DNA from: Desmodesmus armatus
Lineage: Eukaryota > Chlorophyta > Chlorophyceae > Sphaeropleales > Scenedesmaceae
Assembly (NCBI GenBank): GCA_007449985.2
Contig: VIIQ02000698.1
Location: 379,501-443,500 of the forward strand
Direction of reading: 5' to 3'
DNA length: 64,000 bases
The position numbers and the translations under genes are program-made. Below, piece by piece: positions 9,993 to 21,588 of the stretch (position 1 is the first letter of the stretch; each line of letters opens with the position of its first letter). The notes below the pieces were generated by a model. It made no database searches. It worked only from the letters and a program-made list of their open reading frames with translations, and was not told where the DNA came from.

Positions 9993-12900
9993 TCAACAGA
10001 CCACCACGCCTGTCGCTGCCACCTTGCTGCTTCCCTGCTGGCCTTGCCGCTCCTCCTGCAGCTGCAGCCGCTGCTGTGCCAGCTGCACAAGCTCTTCCTC
10101 CGCTGCAGCTGCAACCTCCAGATTATCCCACCTACATACATGAAAGGGTGGGGACACAGGACAGGAGGTGGAATACACCATCAACATTGGCTCCCACCTT
10201 AATTGCCAACCTTGTTCATGCCTCGCAATAAATGTGTGCTTCCATTCCACAGGGCAACAAAAAGCAGCATCCCCACATGCACTGCAAGTACGCGTCAACC
10301 ACAAAACACTTGAACATTACTGCAGCTGGTGACTCCAATCAGTCGCACTGTTCTCCAAGGCACACACGGTGTATAGCAGACAACATGGCACTCCCAAAAT
10401 GCATGTATCGCCGCATCACAGCACAGCACAGCACAGCACAGCATAGCATAACGCACCTGTCCCTATAGTCTTCAGGGTGTGACAGCTTGTTCTGGCGGTT
10501 GGCTGCATACATGGCAGGCCGCCAGGCTGGCAGCGGCTGCACATCCCCTCCAGCAGCTTGTGCCAGCCAGTCATCATACGGCCATTGCAGCTGCAGGCAC
10601 AGGCAGCATGCCAGCACACCACAGCACAGCACGCCAGAGGCTCATCAGAACAGCGTGCTGCATTACTAGTTGTGTCTGTGCCTGGGCTGTGTGTGCGGCA
10701 GTACTAGCTCTGCCTGGAATGAATGCAAGGTAATGCAGGAGTTCTGTCTGAAAGGAATACAAGGTAACAGACTCTGAAAATCCCTCAGGGTTATGGGCCC
10801 ACAGGGTTCCCCGTACCTCATCCATCATGTGGCAGTGCCTCAGCGGCCGTCCAACCTCCTGCAGCCACTTGTAGTGCTCAGCCACGGATGCCTCCTGAGC
10901 AGCCCGGGGCGGCAGCTGTGCACGGCCAGACAGCAACCTGCAGCGATAAAATGCAAGGCGTTATAACGTTACATGTCTGCACACATCATTGTTCTGGCTC
11001 AAAGACCTCCGGCTGCTCGTCGTTTTTGGTCACATTGCGTTGGCCATGTGTGTCAGCTGACAGCGGCTCAGCTTGCACAACTGTACAAAGGCCCGTGGCA
11101 GATGTCGACGCCTGCGTCAACTGTGCTTCACACCTCATGCATGTTCTGCAACAAGGTCCCAGATCTGACCCTTGCTTCCAGGAACTCGCACTCTGATTGC
11201 AGCGCACCTGGCTATCAACTTGGCCTGCAGTTCAAACTGTGGGAAGGGCACAACCTTCCAGGGTAGGCCCACAAAGGACAGACTGTGGCCCAGGGCAGGC
11301 ACAAACATGTGCTGATACCTGCAGGCAGACATTCATACACCTGATCGTCTGGCACAGTAGCTGAACAGCTGGGCGCATGCCCGGCCAGACCCGGGTCAAA
11401 CGTCAGCAGAACGGCATGTGGCTTGGTGTCTGGTGTCGATGATATGGAGTGACCACCAAACATGGCCATGGATGGGTAACTGTGTGTGGACATCAGCTGG
11501 GTCTTGAGCTGGGTGTGCCACGACAATCACACGTGTTCAAGGCAAACCGTCTGTGCTGATTTACACAGTGATGCCTTTTCAAACCCTTGATTTCAACAAA
11601 CAAAACCGAAACACCTGCTTCACACTCACAGGCCAGGCACATGCTGTTGCCCGCTGAGCTGTGCTGTGCTGGGGTGCTGCTCCAGGAAAGGGAAGCTGTA
11701 GCGGTAGCCTGTGCAGTAGATGATGGTGTCAGCGCGTTCCAGCGCCGGACCCTGCATGTAAACACACGGTGCCAGCACATCGTGACGAGTGACAAAGTAT
11801 GGATGGGCTTGGTCAAATAGCTATGTCAATTTCTCAGGCAGCACCTAGTCATCCTGGGCTGTGAATCATTAAAAATAATGACTGTCTTATGTCACGGGTG
11901 ACAGCCGCACCTGCGTGAAATCCACACGCCCGTCTTCATGCAGACAGCTGACCATGCCCCTCCTGCTGACATTGCTGCGTGGCCCAAAGGGCCGAGGGTC
12001 TGAAGCCCACGCTGGGTTCTTCCAGCTGCGAGCCGCCACAATGACCTGATCAGCAAAAGCTGACACCTCCCTGCAGACGTCCTCGCCTGCAGCATCACAC
12101 ACCACCAGGGGTTTAGGGTTCGAGAGCTTTTCAAACGCTGTAAGTCGGAGGCATCAGATAAGGAACCGACCCAGGCGGCGCCGCAGCCACATGCTTCTCT
12201 CAGTAGTGGCAAGCGGTCAAAAGTGTGGATCAGCACCCTAACCCCCAGCCCCACCCTCCGGCCCCACGCATGGCCTCACCTGAGTTTGAAGCTCCAACCA
12301 CCACAACTGTCTGGCCTGCAAAGGCCTCTGGCACACGGTAGTTGTGACTGCACAGGCAGTGACCCGGGTGAGCACAGAAAGTTACGCGACTATGCTAGCA
12401 GCGCTGCGCAGGGCTTGTGCTGAAAGCTGCCAGCATGTCTGGAAAGCATGGACAACACTGCCTCAGCGCCTGTGTGGGTTGGCTGCTGCTGGCGGTCAGC
12501 TGCCTCAAATCATTGGCAGCACGTAACGGCATGTGTATGTGTTGACATGAGTTGCATCCAGCAGGTACATGTCATGTACGGTGACAGGCTAGTGTGGCAG
12601 CAGAGAGAGTGCATGCGTACTAGCATCCGTCCTACAAGGATAGTCAAACATCAGCGCTGGTACGGAAAGCCAGGGCGCTCCCCTGCGGTAAACTGGCGTG
12701 TATGTGTATGTGTGCAGACACAGGAAGTGCATCCAGCCTTCCAGCGCATCCAGCCGTGTGTGTGCTGACACCTCTCACCTGTGCATCTGCAGGCCTGGCC
12801 ACTGGTCCGCCCCGGGTATGTCTGGCAGGTTGGGTTCACTGTAGTGACCGTTGCACACCACCAACGCATCAAACACCTGCAGGGTTTCACACACCACCAA

Positions 12901-15069
12901 CCGGCACGCATCTCATTCTCACTGACCATACTGCGGTAAAGCCTGTATTGGAATTTCCAGAACTGTAAGGTATACTGACGTGCTGTGGATGCACTGAGTT
13001 CTGCTGCTGCTGCGCTTGCAGCGCCACCCAGCTGCACTCATAGCCTGTGTCATCCAGTTGACAACAACCCGGGCCTCTGTGTGCTACGTTGGTGTACATG
13101 CAACACCAGCACAATGTGAATGTTATGTTCTGTCCAGCCTTGTGCAGCCTTGGAAGGCACTGCAGCCGGACGACACGGGCCTTCAACTGTGCTGACGAAC
13201 CTTACCTGTTCATGTGGTTGACTTGCAGGCTGACCATCATCGCCTATCTGTACACTGGATAGCTGCCAAGACGGGTTGCTGCTGGTGCTGTCGCCAGAGC
13301 TGTCATCGCCGTTTGATTGCTGTGCTCTGCTGAGCGGTGTTGCTTCCAGGACTTGAGTGTTGTACTGCACATGTTCATGCAGTTTGTGCATGTCTGCAAA
13401 GAGCTGCAGGTATGACAGCACCTGCACAAACATAGCGGGGCAGTACGGCAAGTACACAGCAGAAGGCTTAGCAGCAAGGCCATCAGAGTGGCCAATAATG
13501 CTGCCGGGTGCGGTTGCTGCTGTTGTCTATGGCTGTGTGAGGCTACCAGCTGTGTGCAATGCGCCCCACCCTTGCTGACTTGTCAGTGAGAAAAACTGCT
13601 GCCTGCCGCATTGCTGCAGGCAGGTGCCAGTACAATCAGGTGTCCTGCTTGTTGAGGTACTGAGGTAGGATCACGTACTGTGGCCATTGACGTATTGGGG
13701 AGGATCAGCTACTGAAGCCATCGAGGTACTGAGGCCATGTCAGAGGCATCCCACCACCGCTGCTCTGATTACTGTCCACCAAAGTCGCAGCAAGAAGGCG
13801 CAACCCCTGGCGCGAGCGCTTGCACGGATGCTTGCCGCGCCCTTCCTTGTCCCCCACCCCACCTCAGAGTGTCCAGGGTAGCGGCGTGGATCTCGGCTGG
13901 CCGGCCCCATGAATGAAGGCGTGAAGGGCACGTCAGTGTAGCCCATGATCTCTCGGGGCAAGTTTGTGCGCAGGTCTCTGTACATGCTGCCATGCACCCT
14001 GCGCCTGCTGGCTGCTGCTCCCAGCACATCACTGTCTGTGCTGGTGTCGTATACCCAGGTCCCTCCTGGTTGGGGGCCTTGCTCAAAACCGACAACCTGG
14101 GGGGTCGGTTGCAGCGGCAACAGCAACAGCATGCTTGTAGTGTTGTGCTCTGCTGAATTAGAGCCCTTCCCTTGTACATGGATCATGCACGATCAAGCTC
14201 ACACATGGGATGTTCGTCAACGGCTGCGGCATACAAAACAACCATGATGTGACAAACAGCAAATGGTGCTGGTGGCGCTTGCAAGCGGTGAGACTCAACA
14301 GCACACCAATTACAGCAAGTGCAGTTGGCAATCGTTGCATGTCGGTCTCTCTACGTGTTGTTGGTCCCATCAATCCTAGACTCCTTTATTGGGGCGGCCA
14401 GTGAATACTGGTCGGGTGTGCATGGTTGCGCTGCGCTGGCAGTCGCTATAGCACACCAAGGAGGTGTGTGGGTTCAACTCCCATGCTTTTCGGTCCGGGC
14501 ACTGGGCACCTCCTGGTATAGGGGTGTTAGGCGGTCTCATTGGTGAGGCTTTGCCTCGGGCCCCCGGCAGTTGGGTTTGCCTGATTGCGCTGTGTGTGGC
14601 CAGCCAGTGGGATTACGCCCCCCCTGGTAAAACCAAAAAAAAAAACAGCACACCAAGAGTGCTGCTGCAGGAGCATGAGAAACAGACTGGTTGAGGAATT
14701 GTAGAAACTGCTCCTGCCACCACCTCACCCTGCACCACTAGCAGGGCCGAGAGGGTGTCACTGACCTGATGACCCTCCCTCAACAGCTCCCGTATGCTGA
14801 CCAGCCCTGCTGCACCTGCACCAATCACAGCCTGCAGCAGGATACACCAGGTACTGCTGCTATTTCAGTGTCTGTCGGTGTTTGTGCTGCCACCACAGAG
14901 GACCAGCCCTGCTTACTGCGCTGCGGTGCAAACTTGGCAGTGACAGCTACCGTAACTGCACGCCGGTTGTTGCAGCTGCTGCAGTTGCTGGGAGACTTGA
15001 GGTATTATGTAATCTTACCACTTTCCGTCTGACTGGTGCTGCTGCTCCAGTGGATGCATCTGAGGTCAT
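9993..15069 (-). CDS. Flavin-containing monooxygenase (FMO)
   Basis: It is predicted to use FAD, NADPH and O2 to oxygenate nucleophilic N or S atoms of small molecules. Thirteen exons join in phase to about 530 residues: 15069-15019, 14831-14766, 14096-13863, 13421-13206, 13036-12980, 12876-12779, 12347-12280, 12086-11911, 11751-11630, 11318-11208, 10937-10817, 10590-10457 and 10131-9993. The FAD motif VIGAGAAG spans exons 1-2 (residues 19-26). A GTWVY segment follows near residue 50. The FMO signature reads WPGLQMHSHNYRVPE across exons 6-7, followed by the NADPH motif VVVVGASNSG across exons 7-8. Further landmarks are IIYCTGYRYSFPFL and HSLSFVGLPWK. The tail, rich in Gln and Glu, is not a family feature. 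Resemblance is to plant-type S-oxygenating FMOs, but the substrate cannot be inferred. The acceptor of exon 5 was chosen to keep the frame and is the least certain junction. Confidence 0.9.
14461..14646 (+). mobile_element. SINE-like insertion in FMO intron 2
   Basis: The segment is flanked by an identical 11-base direct repeat, AGCACACCAAG, at 14450-14460 and 14647-14657, consistent with a target-site duplication. It ends in an A-rich tail (about 14630-14645). Near its left end is GGTTCAACTCC, a good match to the tRNA internal promoter B box, inside a 5-bp T-arm-like stem. No convincing A box lies inside the flanks; a weak one upstream at about 14424 would place the left repeat within the element. 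It sits in opposite orientation to the host gene. A 5'-truncated tRNA-derived SINE is the best reading. Confidence 0.55.
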
Positions 15070-16443
15070 GCTGCGGCAAGCCACAGAGAGGAATGCGTGC
15101 CTGCTGCTGGCTGACAGGTGGCACACTGCAAGAGGGGGGTGCAGCTGCACCATGGGCTCACCCCTCGACCCTCAGGGTGTCGAAGGAAAAGATTAAAAGG
15201 AATTGTGGCGGTAACTGATTGGAGGTGGTACAGTGGGCGAGACAAAAAGGGTGGTGGGTGGGTGGAACAGGCTGGCCTAACCTGTCCTAACTGTACAGCT
15301 AGAGCAACAGCGACGAGCCGCAGTGGTCTTGATAGCAGAATCAACGAGTGTGTAGTTTGGTGCGACCATCAAGCCGTGGTTTCAAGGCAGACAGTCAACG
15401 AACTGCAACCTAGAATTGACCCCGTGCCCAATCGGAAGTTGTGCTTGACGCCTACTGCTCCATTGTGATCGATCAGTGTGCGATCGTTTCTTATCATTTC
15501 TGCAGCTTGAGGTGTGATGTTGGTCTGAACTTGGGAGTGGGGGCTCGTCTGCCTGTGATCTCTGATACCATACCACCACTTTCACTAGGCATACACGACC
15601 TCTCATCACCTCCAAGCCAAACAACCGCTGAGTATTTGCTGGTTACACACTAACAGTGCCCTGAACCACTAGCCGAGGAGTCCCACTGCTGCCACTGCTG
15701 CTGCAGCGTAAGAGCCCTCTTTTGCTGCCTGTACACAGGCAACGTATCTGCGACGGCATCTGTCAGCTCTAGAGCGTGCCTCCAGCGTCGAGCTGCTGCT
15801 GCAATCCTGCAGCTGCTGAGCGAGCTGCTGATCTCCAGTACACACGTGCAAGGCGATGGCATGAGCTGCTGCTGACGCGCAGTAGCACGCCGCCATCAAC
15901 ACTGCTGCTGCCAGGGGCTGCTGCAGGTCCTTGCACAAGATCCTGAAGGCAGCATTTACCTGCGCAGACAAGACACCAGCAAGTGCGCATGAGATGGTTT
16001 GCAACATGCCCACATGAGATGCATGCCCACCAAAACAGAGCAGTAGATAGCTCAATCTTCAATCCAAAGCCAAGCAGCCCCCCCCCCTGGACTGCCTCCT
16101 GGCCAATGGTAAAGATGGCCCAACGCCTCCGCTGCTGTGCGCATGCACACCCCCTACTGGTCAGCCCTGGGCAGCCGTGCACATTTGCCGTCACAAGCAA
16201 TCCAGCCCTCACGATTGCAACAGGCACAACCAAATTGATGAGTGTACCCGTCTCTTCTGCTCCTGCTCCTGACAACCCCTTCGACCCTCACCCCCTGACA
16301 ACCCCTTCCAATCACGCCGCCCCCTGACGACTCCTTCCACCCTCAGGCCCCCGACAACCCCCTTCCAGACGCCTCCTGACGACTCCTTCCACCCTCAGCC
16401 TCCTGCCAACCCTTTCCAACCCCCTCACACCCCTGCTCCCCCC
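15070..16443. other. Intergenic stretch between FMO and eS28
   Basis: It should hold the FMO promoter and the eS28 3' untranslated region. A minus-strand open frame at 15669-16055, Ala/Cys-rich with a CAG acceptor-like site in front of VNAAFRILCKD, could be an exon but matches nothing known. The segment next to eS28 is a C-rich tandem repeat, listed separately. Confidence 0.45.
16262..16443. repeat. C-rich degenerate tandem repeat
   Basis: About six imperfect units of 25-30 bases share CCCTGACAACCCCTTCC or CCTGACGACTCCTTCC. The array abuts the stop codon of the eS28 gene, so in the minus-strand transcript it would be a G-rich 3' untranslated region. Confidence 0.8.
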
Positions 16444-17545
16444 TCACCTGAGGCGCCTGGCCTCGCGCTCAGACTCCAGCAGTGTGAGGATGTCACCCTC
16501 ACGCACTGGGCCCTTGACGTTGCGCATGATCATGCGGCTCTGGTCGTCCAGGAACTTCACGCGCACCTGCAGCAGCAGCAGCACAACCACCACACCAGCA
16601 ACAGCAGCAGTATCAGCACCCGCACCCACATAAGGCAGTTCACGGAATATATGTGCATCACCACAAAAAATCAGGCTACTCGTCGACTCACAGGCCCTGA
16701 CAGCAGGGCTGTCACAGTCAGGGATGTGGGGACGGGATACTGCTCCAGACCCAAGGGGCCCAAACCAAGCTTTCAAACAGCCCGTTGCCGTGCTGGCTGC
16801 TGCCAAGGCCCCCTTGGCAGGACAGCATGTGCTAGCCGCCTACACAGCGGCCCAGGTGCGCACGAGCAGGGCTGAATGTGGCCTGCACGGCTAACAACTG
16901 CTGCTCTGCCAAGCTTGAACTTTCACACCAACGCAACAGCACATCTGTGGCGGCCCCATAGATGCATACACTCTTTACAAACACAATCTACTCTCTAACG
17001 AGTGCAGTCAGGCGTTCGTGTGCAGTCAGGCATCCCACCAGTTCTCTTTTTCTACATCTATGCTGGCGAAAGAAACCTGCACATTGCTCCACCCCAACTG
17101 CCTCCCAGCCACCAGCGCAACACGCTGCCGCGCCTTGCAGCCAGCTGCAGTACAGGGCTGCACTGCAGTGGCTGCTGCTGTGCTACCCTTGCAAGCACAC
17201 CCCAATGTGTGCTGCCTGCAGCTGCTCACACCACATCTGCTGCTCATGGGTGGAGCCAGAGCATGGTGATTTGGCACCCTGCCCCTTGCTGCCGCCGACC
17301 AGCACTGACGCCTACTATGCCTGAGCCGGTGCTGCTGCCTTGCTGCAAGGACTTGATTGCGGCGTGACATGACCACCACATGCACTGCTGCTGACCTGCC
17401 CTTACCCCTGCAAATGACAGGTGCAGGTGCACGTATGAGTGTGGCACCCACCCATCCAGAGATGTCTCACCTGGGTCACCTGACCACGAGAGCCAGTGCG
17501 GCCAATGACCTTCATCACGATTGCGAGCTTGGCTGGCTGATCCAT
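16444..17545 (-). CDS. RPS28: Ribosomal protein eS28 (RPS28), cytosolic small subunit
   Basis: It is a component of the cytosolic 40S ribosomal subunit. Two exons, 17545-17471 and 16566-16444, join in phase 0 across a 904-base intron to give 65 residues, close to the usual length of this very small protein. Exon 1 codes for [20 protein letters not shown] and then GQVTQ. Exon 2 begins [11 protein letters not shown] and ends in the near-invariant tail [25 protein letters not shown]. The intron sits at the conserved Q/V boundary, and donor (GTGAGA) and acceptor (CTGCAG) are both strong. The start is the only ATG in frame that gives the conserved N-terminus. No oddities are seen in the coding part. 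Confidence 0.97.
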
Positions 17546-19214
17546 GTTTGCTGCTGGGCTGTCAACCGGCGCTGACGCCTGCACAAAGACGCACAACGTG
17601 CACAACACACAGCAGGGCTGCAGTCAGAGCAGGTGGCACCAGCACAGCTGCCCTAGAATGTTCTCCTCAAACACAGGCGCGGCTTGTCGCATGCAAAGCT
17701 GCTTCGTGCCTGCCCACTGCCCAGAGAGAGTGGCAGCACCCCCACCCTGCAACAGCTGCTGCTGTGCTGCTGTCCGATCCAAAGCTGCATAAGGAGCTGC
17801 AAGGGTAAGCTGATGCTGAAGCCGCGGTAGCAGCATACAGCTAACACACACAACATCCCCTGTCTGCAACACTGCCTTTTGGCCCTATGGCTGCCAACTG
17901 ATGGTGACCATCTCCCAGCAGAGGCCGGTATGCTGATGCCCACGGGGCGTTACCGCAGCTGGTGCAAGCTGTTGAAATCACTGCTGAAACTACTCATAAA
18001 CTGAACATACATACGTCCCGCCCGTCTAGGTGCCACCCATTGTTTGGTGGCTGCTGCTCGCGCCTGTGCGCACCTTGTGAATGGGACTTCGCCTCTTACA
18101 GCACGAACGGAAAGGGCCGTTCCTGACGGCTGCCGGACCCCTTGTTTGCAAGAACGCCCAAATCACCTTGAACCGCGATTTTGGTTCAGCAACAGACAGC
18201 ACGAAACCAGCAAGGGTGTCTCAATGGTAGCTCGATGCCACTCACATACGAGTCCTTGAAGGCGCAAGAAACTCCCCTGCACCCACTCAGCCAGTGATGT
18301 CCCCCCCCCCCCCACCTCCTCAGGTGTGCAGGATGGCAGCCCCACAGATGTTCTATGTGGAGGAGGAGCTGTGATACAATGCCGCTGAATACTTTGCGCA
18401 ATTAAAGCAGCACGCAGCCGCACGCCACTGCCGCTCCTGCTTCCATTGCAGAGGGGATTCAGATAGGAGTTACCATACAGCTGATCAGAAGCTGCAACCA
18501 GAGCACCCTGAACATCATACCAAGTCACCCAGTATGGATACTGAGTAACACGGCGCAGCAACAATACATACATATCTGAACACATGCTGCCTGTACAGCA
18601 GCAGAACTGAACCTGACCTGGACATACATTGGTGGGGAAAGAATGACGGACAAAAAACAGCCCACACACAACACCCTAGCCCTCCTCAGCAAATGCGTCC
18701 TCGCGGTGGACACAGGCTGTCACCGCATATCATCAAGCTGTCGGCATCAAAGGATGCCAAGCCACCTTGGTGACCCCCTTTCACAGTACTTGCAAGCTGG
18801 CAAGCCTCAAGCCTCAGGGCATATACCTAGGGGCTGGACATGGTGCACCTGCACAGCACTTGTGGCCCCCAGTACCTATACATAGGATTGCAAGATGGAC
18901 ATGATGAAGGGCACCTGCACAGCCCTTGACTACTCCCAGGGCTGCCAACAGCACAGCAAGATGAAACACACACTTTGAACGGCACCTGCACAGCCCTTGC
19001 ATCCCGTTGCTGCTGCTGCGCGCAACACAGCACGATGAACATAATGAAGGGCACCTGCACAGCCCTTGAGGCCCGTAAGTGCCGCCAAAACTCTGCATGA
19101 GAGATGCCACAAAACGCCCTGATGTGCCCAGTTCACAGCAGCCCTTCACTCAAATCAAAAACACGCGGCGACAATCACAGCAGGACATAGCGCTTCTACA
19201 AAGGGAGCAGTCCT
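17546..19214. other. Intergenic stretch upstream of eS28
   Basis: It should contain the eS28 promoter. Several minus-strand open frames occur, the longest at 18163-18669, but none shows a known motif or a well-supported set of splice sites. A C13 run lies near 18301-18313, and the 20-base repeats at 18838-19072 are listed separately. Confidence 0.45.
18838..19072. repeat. Four spaced copies of GGCACCTGCACAGCCCTTG
   Basis: The motif GCACCTGCACAGCCCTTG recurs at about 18846 (one change), 18909, 18980 and 19050, at 63-71-base intervals. The DNA between them is partly alike (ATGATGAAG or ATAATGAAG just before two copies). On the minus strand each copy reads as AGGGCTGTGCAG followed by GTGCC, resembling a splice acceptor next to a donor. 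Confidence 0.75.
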
Positions 19215-21588
19215 TCAGTGCTTTGCAGAGGCTCCTCCTGCAGTACACCAGACATGGGCAGTACAGTCACTTGGCAAATTGCAGATGATATCACCTTCAC
19301 ACACGCCAGTGAGTTACGGTATCTTGCAGTCAGCTACCACAAGCACCCTTGCTTTGGATGCATGCAGGAACACGCACACACAAAGCAGGTGCCTACAGCA
19401 TCTGCTTTTTGAAAGTTGGTTCTGGCGCCCCACATGCCACAGCTGTCGCAGTCACCCACCCCACCCTTACCTGCAGCCATGAGGGAGCCAAAGCTTGTGC
19501 TGAGGGAGGCCAGGTGCCTGTGCAGCGGGCCTACTCCACTGGGCTTAGCTCCACGCTTGGCCGGGGTGTCCACCATGTACATGGGCGGCCTGCTGGAAGA
19601 GGATGTCGCCCAGTGCTGCTGCTGCTGTGCTGACTGCTGCATGGCCCCTGGTGCTGCTGGCCCTGGTGCTGAACTGTAGGAGCTCTCTGTGAGTGGGGAC
19701 AGCAGTGCCAGCTTGTCGGAGCCATACCTGAAGGCAGGGAGTTGCTGTGGGTGAGGCGGTACTTGGACAGTCACGAGCTGCATGCCCTGCATGTAGCCCT
19801 CCTGCTGCTGCAGGCCAGCACGCTGTGTGTGAGGTGCTAGGTGGGCTGGCACTGCGGGCAGGCGCGGCAGCGCACCAGCAGTGTGCTGAGCCGCCTGCGC
19901 TGCGGTTGGTGCTGCTGCTGGCAGTGGTGAGGTGGGCTGAGATGGGGACGGCGTGTCGCCGTCGTAGGCAGTGAAGGCCTGCAGCGGCGTGCCCCACATG
20001 CTGCCTGGCAAGCGCTCTGTGGTGTTGGCACCAGCTTGAGAGTAGGGCGTCCCAGAGCCAGGCATGCTGTCGCTGTCACTGTCGTCGCCCTCTGACCCAG
20101 GCTCATCCTCGTTTGGTGAGGGCGACCACAGAGGGTTGCTGGTGAAGGCCTGGGCCTGGTGCTGCCACTGCTGCTGCTGCTGCGCCTGCCACTCCCGCCG
20201 CTGCTGCAGGGTGCCAGACAGGCCGCCTGACACAATGCTGGACCTGCCTGGGCTTGTCAGGGCACTGAAGCCAGACTCTGCGCTGGCACGCAGGCTCCTG
20301 GCAGCTACATGCGCAGCGGTCCTGGCAGCAGACGCTGCGGCACTGGCTGCAGCCGCACCCGCGATGCTTGCACAGGTGGCTGCTACTGCTGCAGCGCCGC
20401 GTGCACGGGCGCCGCGGTCTGCGGCCCGCTGCGCAGCCAGTGCCTGGTGGCTGAGCTGCCCGCCCTCAGCAGCGCTGGTCTCAAGCGCGCCTGGGCCTGC
20501 AGCGTTCTGTGCATGCTGGCCATTGTGGAAGCTGTGGAAGCTGCCGATGCTGCTGGTGAGGTCCACGCTTGCGCCCAGCACAGTGCAGCTGCTCTTCCTG
20601 GCGGAGCTGCTGAAGCAGGAGGTGTCATCTCCTGCTGCTGAGCCGTGGGGCTGGTGCAGCTGCAGGGCCATCCGGGATACAGCCAGGGCCTGCATCGGCA
20701 AGTCCATGGAGCCATGGGTCTCTGAGGGCACGGAGATGCTGTGCGCCCTCATGGGACCCTTGCCTGCTGCTGCATCTGCGCCACTATCGGCGAAGGGCCC
20801 TGACGCTGCTGCTGCAGCACACTCTGCTGCGCTGGGTGTGTTGCCTGTACTGCCGCTGGCCAGGCGCTGCTGCCAGCCCGCTGCAAAGTGCCTCAGCTGT
20901 TCTGCCAGCGCCAGCATCTCCTGTGGCTTCTGCATTTGCTCAGGGATGACCTGCAACTGCAGCGCTGCAGGGGCGAAGGGGCTGCCAAAGGAGCCCTGCA
21001 GCTGTGCTGGCCCTGGGGCCTGCTGGTCGTGCGAGGTGCGGGTGTCAACTGGTGGCGCCTTGCTGAAGTACTGCACGAAGTTGTTGCCCATCTCCTGTGC
21101 GGCAGCTGACAGCTGTGCCAGCTCTTGCTCCAGCACAGCGGACTTGGTTCGCTCGTTGTGCAGCTCCTGCTCCATGTATGCCTGGAGCGCCAGCTTTTCA
21201 CGCTGCTCCTGCAGCAGCATGTCTTGGAGCGTGGCCACCCGCTCGTGCAGGTACTCCCTCTTCAGGTCTGCACCTGCCCCTCCAAAGATGCACTGCAACA
21301 CGGCAGTAGGCAAGCAGCACATCAGCAACGCACATTCAAACAGCAACGTCAGGCAACCCACATCAGGGCTGACTTTCAGGTGGTGAGGTCACTGCAGGTG
21401 CACCGGTGACACTCAAGAAGACATATGCAGGTACTTGCAGACAGTGCATGGTTTCTGGCCTTACGTTTGCAATTGCCCGCTTCTGCTGCTCTAGGAATCA
21501 ACAACAGTAGACTCCATTTGTCCATAAGAGGCCACACTACGCAGCACGCTTGCGCGTGCCAGATATTGGACATGTTTCTCACCTTCAT
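19215..21588 (-). CDS. Coiled-coil, low-complexity protein of unknown function
   Basis: I do not recognise the family. The core is one long exon, 21292-19471, open for 607 codons. It begins CIFGGAGADLKREYLHERVA and continues through about 75 residues of strong heptad-type, Glu/Gln/Leu-rich coiled coil. The rest is Ala, Ser, Gln and Pro-rich and probably disordered, with an acidic patch (EDEPGSEGDDSDSD). The proposed start is a 6-base first exon coding for MK (21588-21583), which has a good donor (GTGAGA) and joins in phase. A donor (GTAAGG) ends the long exon; the last exon is uncertain. The best in-phase candidate, 19237-19215, adds only eight codons including the stop. The plus-strand open frame over the same DNA is a by-product of GC-rich codons. 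Confidence 0.6.

Noticed and set aside
14415..14500. A possible tRNA gene
   Set aside because: Only the T-arm/B-box part fits. There is no matching acceptor stem, the A box is poor, and the flanking direct repeats and A-rich tail fit a SINE remnant better.
15669..16055. A minus-strand open frame with an acceptor-like site before VNAAFRILCKD
   Set aside because: It has no partner exon in phase and no known motif. It may be part of the 3' untranslated region of eS28.
20064..21386. A 440-codon open frame on the plus strand
   Set aside because: It lies opposite the coiled-coil exon. Its Cys/Ser/Ala-rich composition is what GCA/CAG-rich codons give when read on the other strand, and it has no motif.
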